From NCBI RefSeq assembly GCF_000719265.1, contig NZ_JOFL01000016.1, positions 320,991-384,990 on the forward strand: DNA of 64,000 bases, written 5' to 3'. A program made the position numbers and the translations under genes. Shown one piece after another: positions 17,040 through 25,143 of the stretch. How positions within the stretch are numbered: the stretch's first letter is position 1; the number at the start of each line of letters is the position of its first letter. This DNA comes from Streptomyces roseoverticillatus. Lineage in GTDB: Bacteria > Actinomycetota > Actinomycetes > Streptomycetales > Streptomycetaceae. The notes beneath the pieces were generated by a model. It did not search any database. It saw only the letters and a program-made list of their open reading frames with translations, and had not been told where the DNA came from.

Positions 17040-18005
17040 GTGCGGGGAGACCAGGAGCCTTTACTCAGCCTCTCCGGTCTATTGCGCCGCCTGGAGTACT
17101 TCGTCGTCGTGGCCGACGAACTCCATCTGGGAAGAGCGGCACAGCGCTGCGGGGTGAGCCAGCCCACCCTCTCGCATCAGCTGAAGGTGCTGGAAAAGGA
17201 ACTGGGGGCCCAGCTGCTGAGCCGCGACAGCCGCCGGATGTCGCTGACCCCGCCGGGCCGGGCCCTGCAGGAGGAGGCGCCGCAGCTACTGCAGCGCACG
17301 TACTCGATCAAGGCCCGGATCAGGGAGGCGGCCGCGGGGCCCGGCCGGCCGGTGCGGGTCGCCTTCAGCCGCTCCGGACACGCCCTGCGCCAGCGGGAGA
17401 TGGTCGCGGAGTTCCGGGCGCGCGACGCCCTCCCGGTCTCCGTGGAGTCCGGCTGGTCGGCACGGAACATCGAGCAAGTGCGCGCCGGGCGGGTCGACTT
17501 CGCGTTCGTCAGACCGCCCATCGAGGCGGACGATTTGCGGATGGCCGTCGTGGGAGAGGTGGAGCTGGTCGAACTCCTCCCGGGCGAGGGCGCGTCCGGC
17601 CGTACGGAGGAGGACCGGGCCGCCGGCGACCTCCCGCTCATTATGTGGCCGCGCTCGCTCGCCCCAGGGCTCCACGACAAGATCCTCACCATCGTCGGGC
17701 AGGAGCGGTCTCCGCGGGGGCTGCCCCCGTACGTCGCGTGGGAGGAGCCCGACTACATCAACGTGGCGGCGGCCGTGGCCTCCGGCGCGGGCATGTCGTA
17801 CATGGACCGCGACATCGCCGAATGGATGAGCCTCAGCCTGGACCTGCGCATGCGCCCGCTGGGTGCGCCCGGGCCGCGGACGGACGTCGCCGTGGTCTGG
17901 CGCGAGGACCAGGACCCCGGCCTGGCGTCACGGTTCGTCGCGGCGTGCTGCGGGGTCGGCCAACCCGGCGGCACGGAAGCGGAATGCGGCTGTCTGGTGC
18001 AGTAG
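17040..18005 (+). CDS. LysR-family transcriptional regulator
   Basis: A 321-aa LysR protein. The N-terminal winged helix reads LEYFVVVADELHLGRAAQRC, then GVSQPTLSHQLKVLEKELGA and LSRDSRRMSLTPPGR. The substrate-binding half follows (VRVAFSRSGHALRQREMVAEF, VASGAGMSYMDRDIAEW). The frame is open from 16896, but GTG 17040 with GGGAGG 7 bp upstream gives the canonical N-terminal length. It is divergent from the oxygenase operon and is its most likely regulator, responding to an unknown small molecule. The C-terminal tail is short and Cys-containing (ECGCLVQ). Confidence 0.88.
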   Translation: MRGDQEPLLSLSGLLRRLEYFVVVADELHLGRAAQRCGVSQPTLSHQLKVLEKELGAQLLSRDSRRMSLTPPGRALQEEAPQLLQRTYSIKARIREAAAGPGRPVRVAFSRSGHALRQREMVAEFRARDALPVSVESGWSARNIEQVRAGRVDFAFVRPPIEADDLRMAVVGEVELVELLPGEGASGRTEEDRAAGDLPLIMWPRSLAPGLHDKILTIVGQERSPRGLPPYVAWEEPDYINVAAAVASGAGMSYMDRDIAEWMSLSLDLRMRPLGAPGPRTDVAVVWREDQDPGLASRFVAACCGVGQPGGTEAECGCLVQ

Positions 18006-18088
18006 CCCGCTTCTGACGCAGTAGCCCGCTCGTCCGTGCAGCAGCCCGCCACACCCCGGCCCGGAACCCGACTCGAAGGGGAACTTGT

Positions 18089-18367
18089 ATGAACTGCTAC
18101 GACTGCTACGCCTCGGAGGGCGCCGACACCGCCGCGGTCGCCGTGTGCCACGGCTGCAACTCCGGCCTGTGCCCCGGCCACCTCCGCATCACCCGCCCGG
18201 TGGTCCACCGGGTGAACGGCACGGGCGTCTCCCACAGCCCCGCCCCGGCCCGGCAAGTGCTGTGCGCCACCTGCCACGCCGCTGCCCAGGGCGTCACCCT
18301 GCCCGCCCCGTCGGCGGAGCGAGCGGACCGGGCGGACCGGGCCGCGAAGCGCAGCCCCGTCACCTGA
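18089..18367 (+). CDS. DUF2180-family small zinc-binding protein
   Basis: A 92-aa Cys/His-rich protein: MNCYDCYASEG, AVCHGCNSGLCPGHLRI and QVLCATCHAAAQG give CxxC pairs suited to one or two zinc ions. This matches the actinobacterial DUF2180 family, whose function is unknown. AAGGGG lies 8 bp before the ATG. It follows the LysR gene by 83 bp on the same strand. Its last 8 bp overlap the end of the convergent NHLM ABC gene. Confidence 0.8.
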   Translation: MNCYDCYASEGADTAAVAVCHGCNSGLCPGHLRITRPVVHRVNGTGVSHSPAPARQVLCATCHAAAQGVTLPAPSAERADRADRAAKRSPVT

Positions 18368-21233
18368 GCTGGCGGCGGACCAGGTCGTGGAAGAGCCCGC
18401 CCGTGCCGGCGAGCAACGCGGCGGGCGGGCCCTGCTGGACGACCCGCCCCTCCGCCATGACGATCACCCGGTCGGCGTCCATGACCGTGGACAGCCGGTG
18501 GGCGATCACGATGCGGGTGGCGCGCAGGGCGCGGGTGGACTCGATGACCACGCGCTGGGCCTCGTTGTCCAGCGCGCTGGTGGCCTCGTCCAGGAAGAGG
18601 ACGCGCGGCTTGCGGACGAGGGCCTGGGCGATCATCAGCCGCTGGCGCTGGCCGCCGGAGACGGTGCCTCCGCCGTCCGACAGCATGGTGTGCATGCCCA
18701 TGGGCATGGCCTTGATGTCCTCGGCGAGGCCCGCCATGGCGGCGGCCTCCCACGCCTCCTCCAGGGTGAAGGTCCCGGCGCCGCAGATGCAGTCGAGGAT
18801 CGAGCCGGAGAACGGCTGGGCGTTCTGCAGGACGACGCCGCACTGGTGGCGGACGGCCGCCTGGTCGAGCGCCGCGAGGTCCTGCCCGTCGTAGAGCACG
18901 CTGCCGGAGGCCGGCTTGTCGAAGCCGATGAGCAGGCGCAGCAGGGTCGACTTGCCGCAGCCGCTGGCCCCGACGACCGCGACGAACTCCCCCGGCCGCA
19001 CGGCGAACGACACGTCGTCCAGGACGAGCGGCCCGTCGTCGGCGTACCGGTAGGACAGGCCCACGGCCTCGACGGCGCCGCTGAGTTCGCCCGGCTGGAC
19101 GTCGGAGCCGCGCACCTCCGGGGCGGCCTCCAGGACCGGCTTGATCTGTTCGAACATCGGCTGCACGGCGGCGGCCGAGAGGAGCGCGCCGGTGAGCTGG
19201 GTGACGGAGGACAGCAGCATCGTCACGGCGGTGCTGAAGGTGAGGAAGTCCCCGGCGGACATGCTGCCCCGGGCGGGCCCGGCCAGCAGCATGAACATCA
19301 CGAGCGTGCACAGCGGCAGGGCGACGGCGTTGAGCACGGTGACGACGTTCTTGATGCGGCCGATGCGCTGCTGCAGCTCGCGCGTGCGGGCGAACTCCCG
19401 GGCCCAGGCGGCGTAGGCGAAGCTCTCGGCCGCCGCCACGCGCAGCTTGGGCAGCCCGCGCAGGGTCTGGAAGGCCTGGTTGTCGAGCTTGTTGCCGAGC
19501 CTGACGAGCTGCCGCTGGTAGCGCAGCTGCCACAGGCCGAGGCCCAGGAAGGCCGCGGCGATGCCGAGCAGCAGGGCGAGCGCGGCCATGGCGAGCGGCA
19601 CGCTGTAGACGAGCAGCAGGGCCAGGTTCACCGTGCCGACGGTGCCCGCCTGCAGCACGACGGGCGCGGTGCCGGACAGGACGCGGCGGATCGCGCTGAC
19701 GCCCATGGCCGCGCCCGCCAGTTCGCCCGTGGAGCGGCCGGTGAAGAACTTCGCCGGCAGCCGCAGCAGCCGGTCCCACACCGCGGGCTGCAGGGTGGCC
19801 TCGATGCGGCCCTCCATGCGCAGGATCGCGATGTTCTGCAGCAGCACGAAGACGGCGGAGACGATGCTCGTGGCCACGAGCGCCACGGCCGTCTGCACGA
19901 TGAGGCCGCTCTCGGCCTCGGGCACGTACCGGCCGAGCACCTTGCCGGTGGCGACGGGCACGAGCGCGCCCAGGGCGACCGTGACGAGCCCGCCCAGGGC
20001 GAGGCCGCGCAGTTCCTGGCCGGTGCCGCGCAGGGTGAAGCGCAGGAGGGGCAGCAGGCGCGGCTTCCCGGGGGGCAGAGGGCGGTAGAGCATGACGGCG
20101 CGCGGTTCGTACGCGTCCTCGCTGTCCTTGCCGAGTCGCTCGCGCCTGCCGGTGGCGGGGTCGACGGCCTCGTACCGCCCGCGCCGCCACAGGAGCGCGA
20201 CGGGTGCCCCGTCCTCCGCGCGCCGGCCGACCAGGGGGCCGCTGTTGTCGCGCCACCAGCGGCCGCTGAGCCCGACGGTGCGGGTGCGGATGCGCGAGGC
20301 GAGCGCGATGCGTTCGACGGGGTCCGTCCGGGCGTCGGCCGCGCCCGCTCCGGCCGGCTCGGTCAGGGCGATGCGGGCCTCGTCGGCGACCAGGCGGCAC
20401 GCGGCGAACGTCGCGTCGTCGTCCCGCGCGCCGCGGCGCGGTGACCGGCCGGAGCGGCCGATGGAGGCCAGGAGCGCCTGGTCCGCGCGGGTGCGGGCGG
20501 CCTCGCCGGCCTCGATGCCGGCGGCCGTGCGGTCCTCGTGGGCGCGCTCGGCCTGCTCGATCCAGCGGTCGAGGGCGTACAGCAGCCGGTACTGCTGGTC
20601 GACCATGCCCTGCCACATCGCCGGGTCGACGAGCAGGCTCCCGGCCGTGCAGCCTTCGTAGGGGGCGCCGTACTGCACGCTGCCGGGGGTGATCTGCATC
20701 CACAGGACGTCCTCGTCGGCGCCGCCCGGGCCCTGGGCCGCGCGGTTCTCCAAGGGCGCCTGGTAGAGGACGCGCAGTCCGCGGCCGATGCCGAGGGCGA
20801 AGGCGTTCTCCAGGGGGCCGAGCGTCCCGCCGGGAGCGCCGTCCTGCCACGCTTCGCCGTTCTGCCAGGGGTCGCCGTACTGCCAGGAGTCGCCGTGCCA
20901 GGCGCCCGCGTGCTCCTGCCGGTGCAGCTCGTGGAGGTCGATGCGGCGCAGTGCGCAGCCCTGCAGGGGCCGGCCGAGCAGGGTGTGCTCGGGGCCGTCG
21001 GCCGGGCCCAGGAGCAGCGTGCCCGGGGCCAGCCGGCCCAGGAAGTGCCAGTGCCCGGCGCGGGCGGCGTCGACGGCGAACAGGTCCAGTTCGCCGTCCA
21101 CGACGAGCCACAGGACGAGCGGGCCCTCCAGGTCCAGGCTGCGCAGGCCCGTGCAGTCGACGGGCGTGCCGAGCGCGCCGAGGGCCGCCACGACCGGGTC
21201 GGTGACGGTGGAAACGGGGTACGGGGTGGTCAC
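18360..21233 (-). CDS. NHLM-type ABC transporter permease/ATPase without peptidase domain
   Basis: A 957-aa export protein of the NHLM bacteriocin system (second ABC subunit). The first about 400 residues are a soluble region lacking a C39 protease. Then come the membrane domain (from LRFTLRGTGQELRGLALGGL) and the ATPase, with Walker A VVGASGCGKSTLLRLL, signature TVSGGQRQRLMIAQAL and Walker B VLFLDEATSALD. Start is GTG 21233, one base after the stop of the peptidase-ABC gene. Residues about 113-130 contain three six-residue repeats (GDSWQY, GDPWQN, GEAWQD) encoded by 18-bp DNA repeats. It works with the neighbouring C39 transporter and HlyD adaptor to export the adjacent precursor peptide. 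Confidence 0.9.
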   Translation of the reverse strand: MTTPYPVSTVTDPVVAALGALGTPVDCTGLRSLDLEGPLVLWLVVDGELDLFAVDAARAGHWHFLGRLAPGTLLLGPADGPEHTLLGRPLQGCALRRIDLHELHRQEHAGAWHGDSWQYGDPWQNGEAWQDGAPGGTLGPLENAFALGIGRGLRVLYQAPLENRAAQGPGGADEDVLWMQITPGSVQYGAPYEGCTAGSLLVDPAMWQGMVDQQYRLLYALDRWIEQAERAHEDRTAAGIEAGEAARTRADQALLASIGRSGRSPRRGARDDDATFAACRLVADEARIALTEPAGAGAADARTDPVERIALASRIRTRTVGLSGRWWRDNSGPLVGRRAEDGAPVALLWRRGRYEAVDPATGRRERLGKDSEDAYEPRAVMLYRPLPPGKPRLLPLLRFTLRGTGQELRGLALGGLVTVALGALVPVATGKVLGRYVPEAESGLIVQTAVALVATSIVSAVFVLLQNIAILRMEGRIEATLQPAVWDRLLRLPAKFFTGRSTGELAGAAMGVSAIRRVLSGTAPVVLQAGTVGTVNLALLLVYSVPLAMAALALLLGIAAAFLGLGLWQLRYQRQLVRLGNKLDNQAFQTLRGLPKLRVAAAESFAYAAWAREFARTRELQQRIGRIKNVVTVLNAVALPLCTLVMFMLLAGPARGSMSAGDFLTFSTAVTMLLSSVTQLTGALLSAAAVQPMFEQIKPVLEAAPEVRGSDVQPGELSGAVEAVGLSYRYADDGPLVLDDVSFAVRPGEFVAVVGASGCGKSTLLRLLIGFDKPASGSVLYDGQDLAALDQAAVRHQCGVVLQNAQPFSGSILDCICGAGTFTLEEAWEAAAMAGLAEDIKAMPMGMHTMLSDGGGTVSGGQRQRLMIAQALVRKPRVLFLDEATSALDNEAQRVVIESTRALRATRIVIAHRLSTVMDADRVIVMAEGRVVQQGPPAALLAGTGGLFHDLVRRQLR
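20844..20897. repeat. 18-bp in-frame tandem repeat, three units
   Basis: Units at 20844, 20862 and 20880 share CTGCCA-N4-TCGCCGT and encode the Trp-Gln hexapeptide repeats in the soluble N-terminal region of the second ABC protein. Confidence 0.8.
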
Positions 21234-21234
21234 G

Positions 21235-23472
21235 TCAGTGCTCCCTGACCAGTTCGGCGTACGGGCCCCCGGCCGCGGCCAGGTGCTCGTGGCGCCCGCG
21301 TTCGACGACCGTGCCGCGGTCGAGGACGAGGATCTCGTCGCTGTCGCGCACGGTGCTCAGCCGGTGGGCGATGACGACGCAAGCGCAGCCGCGGCGGCGC
21401 AGGTTGTCCATGACGGTCTGCTCGGTGACCGCGTCGAGGGCGCTGGTCACCTCGTCCAGGACCAGGACGCTGGGGCGGCGCACGAGCGCGCGGGCGATCT
21501 CCAGGCGCTGGCGCTGGCCGCCGGAGAAGTTGCGGCCGTCCTGCTCGACGCGGCTGTGGATGCCGCCGGGGCGGCGGGCGACGACGTCGTACACGGCGGC
21601 GTCCTGCAGGGCGGCGACCACGGCGTCGTCGGGAACGGAGGGGTCCCACAGGGCGACGTTGTCGCGGACGGTGCCCTCGAAGAGGAAGACGTCCTGGTCG
21701 ACGAAGGAGACGGAGGCGGCGAGCGCGCCGCGCGGGATGTCCTCCAGGCGCATCCCGTCGATGCGGACGGTGCCCTCCCAGGGCGCGTAGAGGCCGGATA
21801 TCAGCCGGGAGACGGTGGACTTGCCGCTGCCGGAGCCGCCGACGAGGGCGATCTGCTGCCCGGGGCCGGCGGAGAGCGAGAAGTCCTTCAGCAGCGGGGC
21901 GTCGAGGGGGCTGTAGCCGAAGGTGATGCCGTCCAGCTCCACGTGGCCCTTGAGGCGGCGGGTGGCGGCGGGTGGCTCGCGGCGCGCGTGGACCGGGTCG
22001 ACGGGGAAGTTCTCGACGTCCTTGAGGCGGGCGACGTCGGCGGCGAAGTCCTGGATGCGGCCGGCCACGCCGTTGAGCCGGGTGATCGGCGCGGTGAAGC
22101 CGGTCACGAGGGCCTGGAAGGCGACGAGGAGGCCGACGGAGAGGTGTCCCTCGACGGCTCGCAGGCCGCCGATGGCGAGGATCAGCGCGCTGTTGAGGGC
22201 GGCGAGGGTGGGCGCGGCGACCGCCAGCCAGGCGCTGGGCACGCCGAGCTGCTGCTGGACGTCGAGGGTGACGGCGTGCCGGCCCGCCCAGCGGCGGAAG
22301 AAGCCGTTCTCGCCGCCGGTCGCCTTCATCGTTTCGATGAGCTGCAGGCCGCTGTAGGAGGTGTTGGTGAGCCGTGCGCTCTCGGCGCGCAGCTTCTGGG
22401 TGCCGGTGGCCCGCACGCGGACCACGATGCGCAGGGCGAGGACGTTGAGGAGCGCGATGCCGATGCCTACGACGGTGAGCTGCGGGTCGTACGTCCACAG
22501 CAGCACGGCGTAGAGGACGACGACCACCGCGTCGACCCCGGCCGCGGCGAGGTCCCGTGCGAGGGTCTCGGCGACCGCGTCGTTGGATCGCAGGCGCTGG
22601 ACGAGGTCGGCCGGGTTGCGCTGGGCGTAGAAGGTGACCGGGAGCCTGAGCAGGTGGCGCAGGAAGCGGGCGCTGCCCAGGGTGGAGGAGATGATGCGGC
22701 CGCGCAGCAGGTTGGCCTGCTGCAGCGCGGTGAGCGTGGCGGTGAGCACGAGGGCGGTCGCCATGGACGCGAAGAGCACGCCCAGCAGGGAGGTCCGGCC
22801 ACTGATCAGGAACGTGTCGATGTACGTGCGGCTCAGCGCGGGCACCGCCGCGCCGACGGCCACCAGCAGGAGGCTGGAGAGGACGGCGGCGATCATGGTG
22901 CCGGACGTGCCGCGCAGCCGGGCGGGCATCGCGCCCATGACGCCGGGGCGGCGGCCGGCGCGGCGGAAGTCCGGGCCGGGTTCGAAGGTGAGCACGACGC
23001 CGGTGAAGGCGGAGTCGAACTCCTCCATCGGGACGAACCGGCGGCCCTTGGCGGGGTCGTTGACGTAGACGCCCCGGCGGCCGAACCGGCGGCCCGTGCC
23101 GTCGTAGACGACGTAGTGGTTGAACTCCCAGAACAGGACGGCCGGGGCGCGCACCCCGGCGAGGGCGGCCAGGTCCATCTGCATGCCCTTGGCCGTCAGC
23201 CCGTAGCTGCGGGCGGCCTTGAGGAGGTTGCTGGCGCGGGAGCCGTCGCGGGAGACGCCGCAGGCGATGCGGAGCTCTTCGAGGGGGACGAAGCGGCCGT
23301 GGTGGCCGAGCACCATGGCGAGCGCGGCGGCGCCGCACTCGACGGCCTCCATCTGCAGGACGGTGGGGGTGCGTACGGTCTTGGGCGTACGCGTGGTCTT
23401 GGAAGTGCGTACGGACTTCTGCCGGCCGGCGGAGGGCGCGGGCGCGGTCCGGCGGCGGCGCGCGGCGGTCAC
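21235..23472 (-). CDS. NHLM-type C39 peptidase-containing ABC exporter
   Basis: A 745-aa bifunctional exporter that would cut the leader after the double glycine and export the core. The N-terminal C39 protease has its catalytic Cys46 in MEAVECGAAALAMVLGHHG, His119 in WEFNHYVVYDG and Asp139 in YVNDPAKGRR. Six membrane helices follow, then the ATPase (Walker A ALVGGSGSGKSTVSRLI, signature FSGGQRQRLEIARAL, VLVLDEVTSALD). The first 35 residues are a Lys/Arg/Thr-rich tail. Its start overlaps the HlyD stop by 4 bp. The intact catalytic triad shows that leader removal is part of this system. Confidence 0.92.
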   Translation of the reverse strand: MTAARRRRTAPAPSAGRQKSVRTSKTTRTPKTVRTPTVLQMEAVECGAAALAMVLGHHGRFVPLEELRIACGVSRDGSRASNLLKAARSYGLTAKGMQMDLAALAGVRAPAVLFWEFNHYVVYDGTGRRFGRRGVYVNDPAKGRRFVPMEEFDSAFTGVVLTFEPGPDFRRAGRRPGVMGAMPARLRGTSGTMIAAVLSSLLLVAVGAAVPALSRTYIDTFLISGRTSLLGVLFASMATALVLTATLTALQQANLLRGRIISSTLGSARFLRHLLRLPVTFYAQRNPADLVQRLRSNDAVAETLARDLAAAGVDAVVVVLYAVLLWTYDPQLTVVGIGIALLNVLALRIVVRVRATGTQKLRAESARLTNTSYSGLQLIETMKATGGENGFFRRWAGRHAVTLDVQQQLGVPSAWLAVAAPTLAALNSALILAIGGLRAVEGHLSVGLLVAFQALVTGFTAPITRLNGVAGRIQDFAADVARLKDVENFPVDPVHARREPPAATRRLKGHVELDGITFGYSPLDAPLLKDFSLSAGPGQQIALVGGSGSGKSTVSRLISGLYAPWEGTVRIDGMRLEDIPRGALAASVSFVDQDVFLFEGTVRDNVALWDPSVPDDAVVAALQDAAVYDVVARRPGGIHSRVEQDGRNFSGGQRQRLEIARALVRRPSVLVLDEVTSALDAVTEQTVMDNLRRRGCACVVIAHRLSTVRDSDEILVLDRGTVVERGRHEHLAAAGGPYAELVREH

Positions 23473-24275
23473 GGCAGCAGCCAGTCGACGGGCCGCTGGT
23501 CGGCGAGGCGGACGGCGCCGGTGACCGGCGTGGTGGAGTCGACGGCGTACGGGGGCCCGCTCGCGACGGACCAGCGGTAGCCGGACGTCGTGGCGGACGA
23601 GCGCTCCAGGCGTACGAGCACGGCCACGGGGTTGCCCTGCCGGGTGAACCGGTCGGCGAGCCGGTTGTCGCCGAGGAAACCGGCGATCTGCGCCGTGCTC
23701 TGGGGTGCCCGGCCGACGGCCTGGACGCGGCCGCGCAGCACGCCGAACTTCTCGCGGGGGACGGACTCGACGCTCAGGTCGACGGAGGCACCCACGGGGA
23801 TCGCGCCGCCGCTCCCGCCCGGCACGTACAGCATGGCCACCAGCGGGTCGTCCGGGTTCGTCACCCGTTCCACGGTCGCCACGTCCGCTCCGGTCGTCAC
23901 GACCGCGCCCGTCCTGGCGACCAGGGACGTCACCCGTCCCCCGGCCACGACGCTCACGGTCCGCTCTCCGCGGTCCGTGCTGACCCGCAGCAGGGGTGCG
24001 CCCGGGGCCAGCAACTGGCCCTCCCGGGCGAGGACTCCGGTGACCTGGCCCGCGTACGGGCTCTGCAGCAGATAACTGCCCTCGGCGCGCGTGAGAATGC
24101 CCGGCGCGCTCAACCTGGACGTAACGGACCCGGTGAACGCCCAGAAAGCGGCGGCGGCGACAACGGCGAGCGTGACAGCCAGCACGAGCCGCCCCTGCGG
24201 GCGCGCGAACCGTACGGGCAGATCGAGTTCTTCGGGCGATTGCAGCTTGGAAAGCGCCTGCTGGCGGAACTGCAC
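23469..24275 (-). CDS. HlyD-family adaptor of the NHLM exporter
   Basis: A 268-aa membrane-fusion protein. A short cytoplasmic start (ELDLPVRFARPQGR) is followed by one membrane helix (about residues 28-48, LVLAVTLAVVAAAAFWAFTG). An extracytoplasmic part then has lipoyl/barrel-sandwich hybrid halves (YLLQSPYAGQVTGVLAREGQ and VVAGGRVTSLVARTGAVV). GTG 24275 is preceded by GAAGGA with 7 bp spacing. It overlaps the peptidase-ABC gene by 4 bp and lies 145 bp after the precursor gene, separated by a hairpin. Confidence 0.88.
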   Translation of the reverse strand: MQFRQQALSKLQSPEELDLPVRFARPQGRLVLAVTLAVVAAAAFWAFTGSVTSRLSAPGILTRAEGSYLLQSPYAGQVTGVLAREGQLLAPGAPLLRVSTDRGERTVSVVAGGRVTSLVARTGAVVTTGADVATVERVTNPDDPLVAMLYVPGGSGGAIPVGASVDLSVESVPREKFGVLRGRVQAVGRAPQSTAQIAGFLGDNRLADRFTRQGNPVAVLVRLERSSATTSGYRWSVASGPPYAVDSTTPVTGAVRLADQRPVDWLLP

Positions 24276-24340
24276 GGACTATTCCTTCGACTGCATTCGT
24301 GACACGGGTACTGAAATGTACGACGGAAATGCGGGCAGCC

Positions 24341-24377
24341 GTGAACCCCGGAACAGGGGAGGAGTTCCGGGATTCAC
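24341..24377 (-). terminator. Hairpin between precursor and exporter genes
   Basis: GTGAACCCCGGAAC (24341-24354) pairs with GTTCCGGGATTCAC (24364-24377): a 14-bp stem with one mismatch and a 9-nt loop. It lies between the precursor stop and the HlyD start on the same strand, so it could be a partial terminator or RNA-processing site that keeps precursor mRNA more abundant than exporter mRNA. Confidence 0.55.
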
Positions 24378-24387
24378 AGGCGGCGTA

Positions 24388-24427
24388 TTCTCAGAGGTTC
24401 TCGGAGATTCTCAGAGGATCTCAGAGA
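24388..24427. repeat. 10-bp tandem repeat, four units, at precursor 3' end
   Basis: TTCTCAGAGG, TTCTCGGAGA, TTCTCAGAGG and ATCTCAGAGA follow one another. The last unit contains the precursor stop codon. Ten-bp spacing equals one helical turn. Confidence 0.75.
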
Positions 24428-24639
24428 CCGGCGATGCCGGCGTGCACGCCGACGATGCCCTCGACCTGACCGGCCACGCCCGGGACGGCCTGGACGGTGT
24501 TGAGCGAGGTCACGGTGCCGAGGACGTTGTGAACGTCGCCGGTCACGGCGCCGAGCAGGCCACCGGAAATGCTCACACCGCCGGAGACGGCGTCCAGCTC
24601 GGCGTCGGCGATCTCACGGGTCTCGAGGTTGTCACGCAT
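24421..24639 (-). CDS. Double-glycine-leader precursor peptide of the NHLM system
   Basis: A 72-aa peptide. The leader contains LETREIADAELDAVSGG with the Gly-Gly at residues 20-21, the classic C39 cleavage site. The predicted 51-residue core begins VSISGGLLGAVTG and ends VHAGIAGL. It is rich in Gly and Val, has no Cys, Trp or Tyr, and looks amphipathic. No lanthionine synthetase, radical SAM or cyclodehydratase gene is nearby, so the product may be an unmodified bacteriocin-like or signalling peptide. AAGGGTG stands 7 bp before ATG 24639. It is first in the order precursor, adaptor, C39-ABC, ABC. Confidence 0.82.
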   Translation of the reverse strand: MRDNLETREIADAELDAVSGGVSISGGLLGAVTGDVHNVLGTVTSLNTVQAVPGVAGQVEGIVGVHAGIAGL

Positions 24640-25143
24640 GATTGCGCACCCTTCGTTCGTCTGAATGTTTCCTAATTGCCACGTCGGCATTGCCACGCCG
24701 GCATTGCCACGTTGACATTCCGCATCGGCCCGGCCGGATCGGCCACCGTTCAAAGAGCCGGTTGCGGTGCCGCAGATATAAGCATGCGAACGGGTGGCAC
24801 GGCCAACCGTGTTGCCGCTCCGACGCCTTTCCCGAGGACGTGCTTTCGGATTCCTTCGCGGGATCATCACAAGTCCTTCACAAGATCGAGTAACAGATAC
24901 AAGGGGACCAAGATCCTCGCGGAACATAAATGGACACACGCCCACCAAGCGCGTCGGGCATAACCGGCATATTGCGGCGCGGGATGGAGGGGCTACCGCG
25001 GGTACCCGGAGGATGTGGAGATTTGCCGAAACGACGGTGGGTGACGCGCCGGGCACCGACCGCGATGACCTGCAGGTAACCACGCACTTCCACGTGCGTA
25101 CTTGAGGACTCCCCGGATCAGCGCCCGGTGACCCGGCCCGGGC
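24640..25143 (-). promoter_or_regulatory. Upstream region of the precursor gene
   Basis: A 504-bp gap, lower in GC than the rest, with no convincing gene. It holds the 14-bp tandem repeat at 24675-24716. A weak promoter-like pair on the minus strand (TTGGCC at 24801-24806 and TTATAT at 24776-24781, 19-bp spacer) lies about 137 bp upstream of the precursor start. A short dyad ACGCAC/GTGCGT at 25082-25099 lies 45 bp after the mgtC stop and might help end mgtC transcription. Confidence 0.4.
24675..24716. repeat. 14-bp tandem repeat, three units, upstream of precursor
   Basis: Units at 24675, 24689 and 24703 share ATTGCCACG(T/C), followed by a decayed fourth. They sit 36-77 bp before the precursor start, inside its probable 5' leader or promoter, so they could be an iterated operator. 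Confidence 0.75.

Noticed and set aside
18106..21111. A 1,001-codon open frame on the minus strand overlapping the second NHLM ABC gene in another register
   Set aside because: Its product is Arg/Pro/Ala/Gly low complexity with no domain, while the overlapping frame gives a clear ABC protein. It is a GC-codon shadow.
20788..23580. A 930-codon open frame on the plus strand across both NHLM ABC genes
   Set aside because: Val/Ala/Gly/Glu-rich antisense shadow of two well-supported genes; no motif.
24421..24639. Lanthipeptide or thiopeptide assignment for the precursor
   Set aside because: The core lacks Cys and no lanthionine synthetase, YcaO or dehydratase gene is in the window.
24421..25083. 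A 220-codon version of the precursor with a long N-terminal extension
   Set aside because: The upstream part is Arg/Ser-rich and motif-free, while ATG 24639 has a good ribosome site and gives a canonical leader.
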